Shown here one piece after another: positions 32,711-46,120 of a stretch of 64,000 bases of DNA (position 1 is the first letter of the stretch; each line of letters opens with the position of its first letter). The notes beneath the pieces are model-generated. The model ran no database searches, was not told the origin of the DNA, and saw only the letters and a list, made by a program, of their open reading frames with translations. This DNA comes from Allium sativum (taxonomy: Eukaryota > Streptophyta > Magnoliopsida > Asparagales > Amaryllidaceae), in assembly GCA_030737875.1 (NCBI GenBank), contig CM060923.1, positions 36,820,501-36,884,500 on the forward strand, in the 5' to 3' direction. A program made the position numbers and the translations under genes.

Positions 32711-34615
32711 AAGTAGTAACAAATACAACGGTAAATTTGAATATTATAGTGATTTTATTCTACCTTAATTTGAAGCTGCAGGTGTACAAAATGAAGCACC
32801 ATTATATAAGCCAGTAAGCCACAGTTTGAATGACATGCTCCACAAAAAGCAGAAGTTTTAGGATTATCGTCAAATAATCATTAAGTAATGCATCTTCATA
32901 ATTTCCAACTATTTTTTTTCATAAGCATATAAATTTGTAATATATACCTGTGCATAAGTCGAAAATGTTGACTGCTTCATAATATCAGTGGTAAGGATAG
33001 CTCATGGGTGTGCGCTCAAAAGATATAAAATGAGTTAAATTTGAAAGCAACTGGCAGCATAGGACACAAAATTATTTTATTCATGCATCATCATTGAGCT
33101 GTACATTTTGCGCACATCAGCTCTCAAGCAAAAAAATAAGTTGTATCGTCTAATATCAGTCATTTAATAGAAAATGGTAACAATTAGTTTGAATGTAATG
33201 GGAATAATTCATAAAAATAAAGAGTATAACGATGGGAGTTATACATGTAGGTTACCATTAATTTGTATACATGAAAGGATGCACTTCAATGAATAAGAAA
33301 AGCAGTTTGCCAAAAATAAGGTAAACGTAATTGCATAAAGAATAAAAAGTGATAATAAATTAAGTATGAACTGTTGTAGCTCAATCAGGCAAATCAGAGG
33401 TGCACGACATATCAACTGGTGTAGTTGATGATTGGGTAGGAAAAACAATTGATGCATATGAATGGAAACAATACAAATAATAAGCTAAAGAAAAAATCAA
33501 CAGTTAATAATGAATAATATTAACAGACTTTGAAATAATGTTACTCTTCATTGTTTTCTATCATTGTTTGATTAAACCAAGTCAAAAAACTTAACATGCA
33601 TTGATTCTTAGCCAAGAGAATACTGAAACTACATGATAAAGGACATGGTTACCAAAATTCAGAGCATTCAGTGTTTCAAAGCTCAAACACCAATAAATAA
33701 ACAGAATCACTATTGATAATAAACAACCCATGTCTAATTTAAGAAATAATGCGCAAAAAAGTAACTTAGAAAAAATTTGATTTTATTTTTTGGTTAATAT
33801 AGTGGAAATACCAATTGTTTATGATTCTCTAATCATGTTTGTTGTCTTAAACATTCATGAATTGGGCACTTCCTAAATTGGTATTATTAGAATTCAGTGC
33901 AAGTGGGTATGCAGTGGAAGCCGAAAATTTGAGTTACCATAATTTTGAAGATGTAAGTACCGATCTAATGCTTTTTTTTTTTTTGAATTTGTTCTGGATG
34001 GAAACCGAGCGGAGTCGTAAAACCCTCTTTAATGCACCTAGCCCGGTCTGCGAGCACCACATAAGTGACTAATCTTAGCGTATGCACATGACGCTAATGG
34101 TTAGTCTATAGCACATGTTTCACGAAAAAAATGAAATATTTTGTGTTTGATGCTTTTAGGTTAAATATCACTACTAATTTATTAGAATGTATAGGTTTAA
34201 CTATAATGTCACTGAAGGAACACTTTTTAATATACACTAAGAAAACATTTGTGTTCTAATATGAGGATAATACTGTAAAAAAAACGCATACATATTTCCC
34301 ACCATGAAATATATTTTGTACTCAGATCCAGGTATGTTGTAGATAAAGTTCGAAAGTAGTATGGTAAGACAATAAGAATAAAATGACAAATATAATCACA
34401 ATTTTAAATGTTTTATACAGTTGGTAACTTGATGGAATATACACATAAAGATAACAGGTTCCACAAAAATGGCTGTTAACTAAAAATATATTTACACTGA
34501 TACTATGACAATGACAAATGAATGTATCCATAAAATAACAATTGAAAATGGTGAACATACAATAAATATCCGGTTCGTGTAATTATGAAAAATAAAAATG
34601 AATGTATTTGACTAT
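32711..34615. other. Intergenic, nothing supported
   Basis: AT-rich DNA with only short ORFs. 33980-34090 has a T-run and then a 'ccgagcggagtcg..cctagcccggtctgcgag' stretch of higher GC that may be an unidentified repeat. Confidence 0.5.
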
Positions 34616-34816
34616 TGTTATAATCAGCAAGTATTAGCCGTTACAATGTTATATACGACAAGTATTATACTAGCCGTTACAATGTTATAATCAGCAAGTA
34701 TTAGCCGTTACAATGTTATATACGGCAAGTATTATACTAGCCGTTACAATGTTATAATAGACAAGTATTAGCCATTACAATGTTATAATAGGTAAGCATT
34801 ATACTAGTCGTTACAT
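34616..34816 (+). repeat. Alternating 31/36-bp tandem array in the copia LTR
   Basis: Six units start TGTTATA and end with a 'agcc(g/a)ttacaa'-like box. Short units (about 31 bp, 'aagtattagccgttacaa') alternate with long ones (about 36 bp, with an added 'atact'), giving three copies of a 67-bp dimer. This lies in the U3 promoter region. Confidence 0.8.
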
Positions 34817-34909
34817 CTTTATGTATAAATACATGGTCTTTGTATCATTCTTATCAATCAATAAAAATTACAATAAAATTCTCCGTTTAATTTTCTCTAA
34901 TTCTCTTTG
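34616..34909 (+). repeat. 5' LTR of a Ty1/copia element
   Basis: A stretch of about 294 bp starts TGTTATAATC and ends just before the PBS. It carries a TATA-like 'tgtataaata' at 34812-34821, then a U5-like region with 'attctctaattctc'. Its left part is the tandem array listed separately. The CA end is not intact (ends in TTG). The left boundary is inferred from the TGTTATA motif. Confidence 0.65.
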
Positions 34910-34921
34910 TGGTACCAGAGC
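34910..34921 (+). promoter_or_regulatory. Copia primer-binding site
   Basis: TGGTACCAGAGC differs from the initiator-tRNA-Met complement TGGTATCAGAGC at one base and lies directly after the LTR. Confidence 0.8.
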
Positions 34922-34975
34922 TCTAATTTGCCAAAAGGCATCATTCTTCCTGTGCCAACTTGATACTGCCACACC

Positions 34976-35223
34976 ATGGCCAATGATAATGAAGCTACTT
35001 CCGCTCTGTCTGGCAACAATGCCAATGGCTCATCTCCAAGCTTCATAAACCTGATTAAGCCAAAAAGTCAAGTTATTACAACTTCATTGGATGAAGATAA
35101 CTATATTCTACGGAAATATCAAATAGAAATTGCTCTCAAAGACTATGGTCTACAAGACTACATAAAAGGAACATTAGTTACTTCATCAGTAATGATTACT
35201 GATGAAGAAGGAAAAACATTATC
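34976..35223 (+). pseudogene. Copia gag N-terminus, split by E2
   Basis: The frame has 82 codons from ATG 34976. They include SLDEDNYILRKYQIEIALKD and YGLQDYIKG, the N-terminal gag motif of Ty1/copia elements (L-x-E-x-NY-x-x-W/K..Q). It is interrupted at 35223/35224 by the E2 LTR. The remainder of the copia element must lie to the right of this window, because the right LTR of E2 is not finished here. Confidence 0.8.
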
Positions 35224-35377
35224 TGTAATAGCCCAAATTCCCGTACTATCTGAGTTGACTAAATACACCACACGTCCAACCCAAATATCACAGAAATACG
35301 AATCAGTATTAATAAAGAAGAAAAAGGTAGAAGAAGAACAAAAATAACAATACAGAATCTCACATCTCAGCGGAACA

Positions 35378-35413
<36 letters not shown>

Positions 35414-38400
35414 GTATATTAGCTTTTGGAGTAATTTTTTTCATCTATATGTACATATCATCATCAGAGTACAACACTTACAACACAACGGAAAACAATA
35501 ACTAAATAATGCTGAAGCCCCCTGCTCCAATCTCCTTTAGATAAATATGTAAAATCCTGAACTGCTTGACTGTCCGTATAAATTTGGACACCCAAGAGTT
35601 TAGGGAAAGCATAGAAAAATAAATTCTAGGTCAATCATGTGACTGGTATGACTAAAATAATTTAAAACAGTTTGAGAAAATAAATAGTATCCCATAAGCC
35701 CACACCGTATAATACAAAATGGGTTTTTCCCTTATGAAAATAAAAAACACTTGATTTAATTTTCAAATTCTTTTGAAAGAGTACAATAATCTTTATATCA
35801 AAATTCTTTTGATATTATAATAGCGTCTAAATCAAATAAATAGAAATATAGTGAAATGCTTTCATCTCACGCTCCGCATACATAATATACAATCAAAACC
35901 GCGGGCACTTATTGGGTAATGAATTTGCATCTATGAAAAGATATAAAACCACCTTCCAGTAGTGTATCTCTATAGAGAATACAGGGTTCAACAAGCACAT
36001 CTTGTAACCTGGCCACACAGGACCAACCACTCATTTCGCTTCAGTGTATCGAATGTATATCACCAACAGTTGGGATCAGCAACCGTTTCCCCGAATGGGA
36101 CAACATCGAATAGAATAAAGAATGAAATGAATTTCTCTAGATAAGTGATAATACACCCTAATTGGAAGCTACCCACTTAGCCATGCTACCTGCCCGATTT
36201 TTGTCATTTCCTAGTTGTTGAGGCCTGAGGCTACGATTCTTACATTTCGTTGATAGCACAATCACATAGAAAGCCACATTGTCAGATAAATTAATCACTA
36301 ATTTATTGCACAAGTACATTATGGATATTTTGCTAACAGAATAAATTCTCCGCCACCATATATATTTATACAAACCAACATATGCAATCATTGGAAATAC
36401 TCTGTCAGACATTCGTCCATACACTTTGATCTGGGACTGAACGAAACCGAAGGCACAATTTCCATAAATCCATCTTAGGCAATTTCTACCTAGGATTAAC
36501 AGAAAAAGCCCTTGCACTTTACTCCATCTTCGATTATCTTCATATAATCTGATTCGCAATGCTACTACCAATATGGAGTGGTTCTCGGATAATAATCCAA
36601 CCGGTCTTTCCATATTGACAACAATATTGGCAAATACTTCGATAGTCGGTCATTTAACTATCGAAGAAAAACAAACATTCATCAAAAGCAACAAACAATC
36701 ACTGGGCCCCTTAATGAATATTTCATTAATTAAATCACTTCCCCATTTCCTTTCCTTATCAATATTCGTTAACATGATATTTTCGACAATCATCTTGGCC
36801 TCTTACACTATTTGGAAAACATTCCATCTATCAGCTTCTTTTATTTTCTATATTTAGAAAATATCTTTTATTTGTAATTGGAAAACATTCCAATTATTTC
36901 TCTTTCCCGAGCTCCTTTATTTCAGTACTTAGGAAATATTCGTTATACTTACAAAATTCCACTGACTTGGGTTAAAACGAATGTTGTGTAATATATCATT
37001 GCAATAACCCAAAATAGTGCATTCAGCCTAATCTTATTCAAACATTTATCTTTGATACTGAATCTTGTTATTTATCGGTTTAAAATGAAATCAATCAAGT
37101 TGGGGTATAACTATCTTTTAGACCTTGACTGAATAACATTCTTAATTTCAAAACGGACAAGACTGCTTGTTTTGAATAATCAATATCATAAAAACCAATT
37201 ATTCATTTTTAAAACGTATATACGATTCTCTATTCTATTTTTACCAGATTTAATTATAGATTTCTTTTTTGTTTATAATATTTTATTTTTAAGTTCGTTT
37301 CCTTAACGAATGTTGTATATATCGATAAATTGATTTCTAGTTATGAAATTTTCTTAAAAGTATTCTAACTCCTTATATTTTCAGAAAATTTCGCCAACAT
37401 ATTCTTTGTACCGGCCAATAGCTCAAACTCCAACTCGTCTCTCTAGGCCCATTCCTTTCAAAAAGAAAATCAAAAAGCCAAGTGGCTTGCCGATTCGGTT
37501 CATAAATCTCATATGGAATTTATACGTGTACCTTTTTGTCGAGCACACGAATTATAACCTTCATACACTTCATCCCATACCTATCTAACCCATATACGTC
37601 CATTCCCAATTTATTCTAACTCAAGTCAATCATTTTTAACTCAATTCGCTAATTTATTCTTTAATTAGCGCTATGGCCCATTTTACTTTTTATTTGAACA
37701 TAACACGTTCAGATATATTTTTAATTTACTTAAAACCCAATTTAATTCCATTTTCAACTCGAGTTTCATATTCGATTTCGAATAAAAATTCATAAACCCC
37801 ATTTACTTATCCAACTAGCAATTTCGATTCAACACTCGATTAACTAATTATTCTACAAATTCGTTAATTCTATTCAATAATTTAAAATCTGATTTTTATG
37901 TTTCAAAATCAGTTCACTTGCTCCACTTGAGTTTGTATTTATTTTATATCTCAATTTTGGATTTTTCAAATGGAAATTCAGATTTTATTTACTTAAAATC
38001 CTTTTATTTACTTAAAATCCTTTTATTTATTTAAATAAACCGTTATGGTTTTATAACGGTTATGGCACAGTTTTTTTGAAAATTTAATTTTTTCATAACT
38101 CAAAATCTATAAGACGAAATTCAGACCATTAGAAAGCTATTATTCAATCAGTATTGATGATTTTTTTTCAAAGAATTCCGACTTAAATTGAGTTCTATAT
38201 ACTCAATTGAAGTTCGAAACGCCAATTTACGAACTGTCGTGCCGTGGCAAGCTTGTTTAAATTATATTTAAATATAAACGTTAAACTCCGTTAATTTAAA
38301 ATTCAATCTCGTTCAAATATATATTTTAATATATATTAAATCTAGTTTTCAGATCCAACTTAATATTTCTGATTATCTCTAATTGTCAATTTTTCATTAC

Positions 38401-39634
38401 TCGATTATAAATTTATTTATAACTCAATTTGCTATATTAAATTCCAATTCCCTTTATAAATAAATTATTTATAAAATTCGATATAATTTAATACTGATTA
38501 TAAATCTTTATATTTATCTCAATTCCATTTATACTTTGAATTCCAGAAAACATCCAGTATCCCCTTTTTAAAACTATTTCCAGTTCATTTCTATATTCAT
38601 ACTTGAATTTATACTCCTAAATTATCTAATGATAATTTATCTTATTAACTTTATAAAACATTATTTATAAATTTAACTTCCTTGTTTTATAATTTAAAAC
38701 AAATTTCCATTTCAAATTCATTTGAAACCTAGTTCTTATTCTGGAAAAATTTATCGATTATAACTTATATACGTATATATAAACAGTGAATCTATTTTCA
38801 CATTTATATTTAAACTCTTATTTAATACAATTCTAATATCTTTTCTGGATATATCTTATTTAAATAAATTTGATTTAATCGCACAAAATCAATACGGATT
38901 TATTTAATTTAATTAACATTATGAATATCAGAATGGATTTCATCATTTTCTGTTTAAAACGATTTTCGATTCTTATTTTAAATTCACAGTTTTATTTAAA
39001 TTTCCCAATTGTCCAAATGATAATCTTTCCCATTTCATTTATAAACACTGTTTATAAATCCACTTCAATTCCCTGCAGTATCCAATAAAAATTATTCCAC
39101 TTTATTTATAAACACCGTTTATAAATTCACTTCTCGCATTATCTAATTTATGAACATCGTTTACAAATTCAGTACTTGTTTTTATTATTCAAAACAAGTT
39201 AATATTACCTATCCCATTAGAAATTCAATCCTCTATTTTAGAAAATAGATTTTCCCTTTAAATCTCAAAACCCTGCAAGGTATTTCTATAAATCAACATT
39301 CAGGCCCCAGTGATATTTAAACACCCCAAAACACTCAATTATCAATCATAGGTTTTCTAACACATCATATATGATAGTATATATGAAACAAACAAATACT
39401 AATATTTTTAAGGAATCCAGTCGGATCCCTCCAACCTGTTTTCCTGCATATACAGACGTTCGCTAACATAAATAATACCCATCTTGCTTCGAGACAGGAC
39501 ATCGCGGTATAAAAGTCATCCACTATATACCGCGAGGACATCCACTACCATATTGTGGGGGTGTATAAGGTCATCCGCTAATGATACTGTAGGCATCCGC
39601 TAATGGTACCGCGGGAAATATCCAACCACCAATT

Positions 39635-39692
<58 letters not shown>

Positions 39693-41745
39693 ACCACAAA
39701 TACCAAGCCTAAATTACTAATATATTTTTAAAATAGCCACAATAATATTTTACTGCATCCAAACAACCATCGAACATCATATAAAACTTATTTAAAATAA
39801 AAATTCATTATAATAAAATTATAACGAACCAGGGAGTGAATTTACTCACAGTGATTTTTAATTGCAACCACTCCTAGCTCGAATAACTCATAATCATGGA
39901 CCAGCCCGTCTAATTTACATGCTTTCTGATCCCTGAATAATTTAAAACACACATTATTTAGATTAGCTATTTTGATTTAATTAATTTAATGGAAAATAAA
40001 GATAAAAATCTAAGCTTTTCTTAATTTCACACTCAAGTTGTTAATTTACATTTTAATTCCGATACTAGCTAACTATATAGGGCTGTGCCAATTTCCCTAA
40101 ATCGTTTACTATTTGTATAAATTATTTTCTACATAATATTTTGAATTTCAAATAAATATATACCTTATTGCAATGATTTATCAGGTCATCCCCATATTTC
40201 ATACTTCCTGAATTACTCCTTAGCAATTCGATCAACATACCACCCACAAACTCAATACAAAAATATATTCCATCAACCTCGACAACAATGAACTTACAAC
40301 CTCGAAAGTAAACCTAATAATCACCATCAATCTTTGCACCAGCGACCATCTCATTGTTCTCACCTGCCTATACACGTTATTCCACAACTTCCACCCTTAT
40401 TGGAACAAACCTCGTCTCTTCTGCACCCATTAACATCGTGATTTTATTTTCTCTTTCATTCAACCCCGGCTACAGGATATCAAGTCATGGTATATATCGC
40501 GACTTTCACATATGACTCCAAGAATTTGAAAACTCGAATCTACCGTGTTTACCTCAAACAACGCTTGCTCCCAATCGCGACTCCATCCTCCAAGTGTCAA
40601 GCATTGCTCTTCCCAAAAAGGCAAATCCAAAGTTGCGTGCTTTCATTCCAACGCAACTACTAGAAATCATGATTTGTATTATCATCTCTTCTCCAGTTTT
40701 CACGAAGCCAAATCTCGCCCTTCATCACCACCGATGCCTTCTTCCAGGTCATGAGTTTACAGCGCATCCCTCTTCTTCAAAATCGAACGCAACCAAACTA
40801 TTGTTGGAAACTGCTTCGCGAACGACGTTGAGCCCTAATCTACTTGTTGATAAATCGAGCTGCCCTCCCTTTTCTGTGAACTTGCTGTATCGATTTTGTT
40901 GAAATGAAGAAGTCACGTCATTTAATTGAGGGCTGACTTCAAAACAAATAAAACAAGAGGGGATTGATTTTGGATTTAAAGTGGAGCGCTGCCATTTTAA
41001 ATTCGTTCAAGCTGAAGTTTTCAATTGAACTTGAAATGAATTTAAGGAGGAAAAGCTTTGAAAATGTTTTCAGAAAATGGAAGGCATCATGAAGGTTGAG
41101 ATTTATTTATAGATGCGATATAGGAGACAGAAGGTACTGACCATTTATTCACTGTTTTACTTAGTGATGACGGAGGTGAACCAACGTACAAAGGAATTTA
41201 AGGGATCTTGGCAAAAGTACAAGCAAATCCTTTTTTATTTTAATTAAGAATATTTTCCCATTAATTCGATTTGATTAAATTAAATTTCGATTTGATTTCG
41301 AACTTATCCATTAATTAAACATCACAGGGTCCATCACGAACCCCTATTTTAACGCAATGACCAACGTTCTAATGTGATAAAGTTATTCTGAACTCAACAG
41401 AATATATTCTGAAATTTAATTTGAACGCATATATGAAATAATCATATTAAATTAATATAATATAATTTAAATCCAGAAATAATCAAATTCTCTGATAATA
41501 AAATATTTTTATTATCGTCTATATTCAAATACAATTAATTCTGATAATCTGAATTGTTATGATTCAGTTTTTAACTTCGATTTCAATTATATTTCGTATT
41601 ACGATAATTTAATATATTTGATATTAAATCGAAATCGATTTTTAAATCGATAACTTAATACAAAAATTCATTTATATTATCAACTCGATATTTAAAACCA
41701 TATTAAATATTTTAAAGTAAGCTGATAAAAATCCGGGTCGTTACA
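35224..41745 (-). repeat. E2 3' LTR (left copy), 6.5 kb
   Basis: It starts TGTAATAGCCC and ends GGGTCGTTACA on the plus strand. Blocks at 35360-35660 match E1 and E3 U5 sequences. It holds TA-rich microsatellites (35381-35415; about 39640-39690), a 'catccgctaatg' motif cluster at 39480-39620 and long AT-rich tracts. No gene-like ORF is present; those at 36158-36613 and 40545-40902 have no domain. Confidence 0.88.
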
Positions 41746-41763
41746 TTCTTCCCTCCTCAAAAG
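41746..41763 (-). promoter_or_regulatory. E2 polypurine tract
   Basis: The element strand reads CTTTTGAGGAGGGAAGAA directly before the LTR start TGTAACGACCCG. Confidence 0.75.
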
Positions 41764-42835
41764 AATTTTTTTCCCGAAATTACTAAGGTAGAAAAAAAAA
41801 CTACAAACCCATTTACTTTTCAAAATCCACTTATGTTGAAACACAACATTTCAAATTTCAACAAATTTTAGTTCCAACCAAAACTTTTGGTTTCCATCCA
41901 TTTAATTCAAATGATTTAATATCAATACATTTACGTCCAATTCATATTCCATTTATATGTATTCGAATTCATTCAAATTGATTTAAATCCATTTATTCAC
42001 TTCAATCCATTTAACTTGTTTAAGTTAAATTTAAATTCCAGAATTCGAACTCCTCTGTTTTTATTTCAAATCCTTTTGAAATCACATAAATATATACATT
42101 TATTTATTTCCATCTTAAATTTATAACATTTGAATTTTCAAACCAACTTCTCTTCTTTCAAACAAATTTCCACTCATTACTTAGAAACTCGAAAATGAAC
42201 ACTGATGATGCTGCAGTCATCATCAATTATTTTCCTGCAACAGAAGTGAGTTTAGTGCTTTATCACTTTCAAAATACATTCAAAACAATTTTTATTTTAA
42301 ATCCTCCCAAATAAAAGCTATGTTATGTTATTATACTTTGGAAAATATTTTCCAACTTCCCAGGATTAAAATCTGAATGCTGGTTTGTAACCAATTTCAG
42401 TTCATCTTATTTGTATATATCATTCATACAAAAATTCTATTTTGCTATATATAACCGTTTTAATTCTAAATCTCGTTTGATTATAATTGTACCAATCAAC
42501 ACATCCATATACTATAATAATTTTAGAAAATTATTCCTTTTATATCAAAATAGAATTTTGGGTAAAATTATTTCATTTACCCACTCTAAAACATTATTTT
42601 GTCAAATTTCTCTATTCAAGTGTTTAGAAAATTCCAATCGACTTCGTGGTGTCCCACGATTCGAATAGAATTCATAACCCACTCAATAGACAATTTAACA
42701 TAATATAAAACAACTTTAATACCAATTTACAAATACGCTCTCTCGTATATATACACTCAACTCATTCTAGGGTACTACCGACCCTATCTCTAATGAGTAA
42801 TCACCCACCAAAGCCAAGGTGTCCATACAACCTAA
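41764..42835 (-). other. E2 internal region, non-coding
   Basis: About 1.07 kb of AT-rich sequence between PPT and PBS. The longest frames are under 90 codons and show no gag, protease or RT motif. The PBS-proximal 100 bp resemble the leader of E1 ('ttacaaatacgc..tctc..tata') and of E3 (hairpin listed separately). Confidence 0.75.
42760..42798 (-). promoter_or_regulatory. E2 leader stem-loop
   Basis: The outer stem is ACTCATT (42760-42766) with AATGAGT (42792-42798). The inner stem is TAGGGT (42768-42773) with ACCCTA (42781-42786), around the loop ACTACCG. The E3 counterpart keeps the fold while exchanging base pairs. A packaging or dimerisation signal is a plausible role. Confidence 0.6.
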
Positions 42836-42847
42836 GCTCTGATACCA
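42836..42847 (-). promoter_or_regulatory. E2 primer-binding site (tRNA-iMet)
   Basis: The element strand reads TGGTATCAGAGC, two bases from the LTR. Confidence 0.9.
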
Positions 42848-42849
42848 AA

Positions 42850-45743
42850 TTTAATGGCCCGCATTCCCATACTATCTGAGTTGACTAAATACACCATACG
42901 TCCAACCCAAATATCACAGAAATACAAATCATTATTAATAAAAAGGAAAAAGGTAGAAGATGAACAAAAATAACAATACAGAATTTCACATCACAGCGGA
43001 AAAAAATAATATATATATATATATATTAACTTTTGGAGTAATTTGTTTTTCTGTATATACATATCATCATTAGAGTACAACACTTACAACACAGCGGAAA
43101 ACAATAACTAAATAACGTTGAAGCCTCCTGCTCCAATCTCCTTTAGATAAATCTGTAAAATCCTGAACTACTTGACTGGCCGTACAAATTTGGGCACCAA
43201 TGAGTTTAGGAAAAACATAGAAAAATAAACTTCGGGTCAGTCACGGGACTGGTATGAGTAAAACAATTTAAAACAATTTGAGAAAATAAACGATATCCCA
43301 TAAGACCACGCCGTATAACACAGAACGAGTTTTTCCCTTATGAGAGTCCAAAACACTTGATTTAAATTTCAAACCCTTTTTAAAGAAGATGATAATCTTT
43401 ATATCAAAACTCTTTTGATATTATAATAGTGTCTAAGTCAAATAAATAGAAATCTAGTGGAACGCTTTCATCTCACGCTCCACATACATAATATACAATC
43501 AAAACCGCGGGCACTTATTGGGTAATGAATTTCCAACTACGACAAGGTATGGAACCACCTTCCGATAGTATATCTCTACAGAAAATACACCGGGTTCAAC
43601 AAGAACATCTTGTAACCCGACCACACATGATCGACCATTCATTTCTGTTGAGTGTATCGAATGTATATCACCAACGGTTGGGATCAACAACCGTTTTCCC
43701 AAATGGGACAACATCGAATAGAATAAAGAATGAAATGAATTTCTCTAGAAAAGTGATAATACACCCTAATTGGGAGCTACCCACTTAGCAATTCTACCTG
43801 CCCGAGTTTTTTCATTTCCCGGTTATTGAGGCCTAAGGCTACGATTACTTACATTTCATTGATAGCACAATACCTTTGAATAACATATTGTCAAATCCGT
43901 TAAACAATAATTGATTGCTCAAATATATTCTGGATATTATGCTAAGAGAATAAATTCTCCACCACCATATATATTTATACAAACCAACATATGCGATCAT
44001 TGGAAATAATCTGTCAGACATTCGTCCATACACTTCGTTCTGGGACTAAACGAAACCAAGGGCACAATTTCCATAAATCCATCTTAGGCAATTTCTACCT
44101 AGGTTAACAGAAAAAGCCCTTGCACTTTACTCCATCTTCGATTATCTTCATGTAATCTGATTCGCAACGCTATTGCCAATACGGAGTGGTACTAGGAATA
44201 ATCCAACCGGTCTTTCAATATTGACAACTATATTGGCAAATACTTCGATAGTCGGTCCTTTAACTATCGAAGAAAACAAACATTCATCCAAATCAACAAA
44301 CAATCACTGGGCCCCTTAATGAGTATTTCATTAATTAAATCACTTCCCTATTTCCATGTCAATATACGTTAACACGATGTTTTCGACAATCATCTTGACC
44401 TCTTTACGCTATTTGGAAAACATTCCATCTATCAACTTCTTTTATTTTCTATATTTAGAAAATATCTTTTATTTATAATTGGAAAACATTCCAATTATTT
44501 CTCTTTCCCGAACTCCATTATTTCTATACTTAGGAAATATTCGTTATACTTCCAAAATTCTACTTGCTTAGGTTAAAACGAATGTTGTGTAAAACATCAT
44601 TACAACAACCCAAAATACTGCATTCAGCCTAATCTTATTTAAACATTTATCTTTGATACTGAATCTTGCTATTTATCGGTTTAAAATGAAATCAATCAAG
44701 ATGGGGTATAACTACCTCTCAGACCTTGACTGAATAACATTCTTAACTTCAAAACGGACAAGACTGCTTATTTCGAATAATCAATATAATAAAAACCAAT
44801 TATTCATATTTAAAACGTATATACGATTCTCTATTCTATTTTTACTAGAATTAATTATAGATTTCTTTTTTGTTTATAATATTCTGTTTCTAAGTTCGTT
44901 TGCTTAACGAATGTTGTATATATCGATATATTAATTTCTAGTTATCAAATTTTCTTAAAAATATTCTAACTTCTTAAATTTTTGGAAAATCTTTCCAGCA
45001 CCTCCTTTGTACCGGTCAATAGCTCAAACTCCAACTCGCCTCTCTAGGCCCTTTCCATTCAAAAAGAAAATCAAAAAGCTAAGCGGCTTGCCGATTCAGC
45101 GTATAAATCTCATATGGAATTTAAACGTGTACCTTTTTGTCGGGCACACAAATTATGACCTTCATACACTTCATCCCGTACCTGTCTAACCCGTATACGT
45201 CTATTCCCAATTTATTCTAGCTCAAGTCAATCATTTTAACTCAATTCACAAATTTATTCTTTAATTAGTGTTTTGGCCCATTTCACTTTTTATTTGAACA
45301 TAACACGTTCAGATATATTTTTAATTTACTTAAAACCCAATCTAATTCCATTTTCAACTCGAGTTTCATATTCGATTTCGAATATAAATTCATAAACCCC
45401 ATTTACTCATCCAACACCCAATTTCGATTCAAAACTCATGTAACTATTTATTCTTCAAAATAGTTAATGTTATTCAATAATTTTAATCTGCTTTTTATGT
45501 TTCAAAATCAGTTCACTTACTCCACTTGAGTTCATATTTATTTTATATCTCAAGTCTGGATTTTTCAAATGGAAATTCAGATTTTATTTACTTAAAATCC
45601 TTTTATTTGTTTAAATATACCATCATGGTTTTATAACAGTTATGGCGCTATTTTTCTGAAAATTTGATTTTGTGATAACTCAAAATCTATAAGATGAAAT
45701 TCAAATTTTTCTCTTCTATTAGGTAACTATTATTCAGTCGAAC
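42850..45743 (-). repeat. E2 5' LTR, first segment
   Basis: It aligns with 35224-38157 throughout, with scattered substitutions and indels. Its first bases read TTTAATGG where the left copy has TGTAATAG, so the terminal CA of the element strand is mutated. It is interrupted at 45743 by E3. Confidence 0.88.
45739..45743. repeat. E3 target-site duplication, left
   Basis: CGAAC; the right counterpart is CGATC at 60003-60007 (4 of 5 match). Confidence 0.7.
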
Positions 45744-46106
45744 TGTAAAAACCCATAACTTCCCCGTAAAGGAAAGTGTCGGATAGTTCGAGAACAAGCC
45801 ACAACAGAACTCATATAGAAGAACATTTCATTGCTTATTACAACAATGCATCAGATTACAAGAATATACAGAGTATAAATGAATATTACACAGAAATATC
45901 AGAGATTTAAATTACATTTAAATACATAGCAGCGGAAAATAATACAATACACAACTGAAGGGGATATACGGATACAAAGCTTTCCGGATATCGTTCCAGC
46001 TGTAAACCAGGATCCTGTGAATATAAATCTGCAAAACCAAAACTACTAGCTGCCCGTGTCAAAATAAGGGCACCCAGAGTTTAGGTTAAAACAATAAACT
46101 CCAGGT

Positions 46107-46120
46107 CAGTCATGTGACTG
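46107..46120. repeat. Palindrome in conserved U5 block
   Basis: CAGTCATGTGACTG: a 6-bp stem CAGTCA/TGACTG around TG, inside the block shared by E2 and E3. E2 carries a one-mismatch version near 35651. Confidence 0.6.

Noticed and set aside
35381..35415. (TA)n tracts here and near 39640, 43010, 48845 and 50425
   Set aside because: Simple microsatellites; no evidence of matrix-attachment or origin function can be drawn from sequence alone.
36158..36613. 151-codon minus-strand frame in the E2 LTR
   Set aside because: The homologous position in the right LTR (43845-44033) is broken, with no recognisable motif, so it is a chance frame in LTR DNA.
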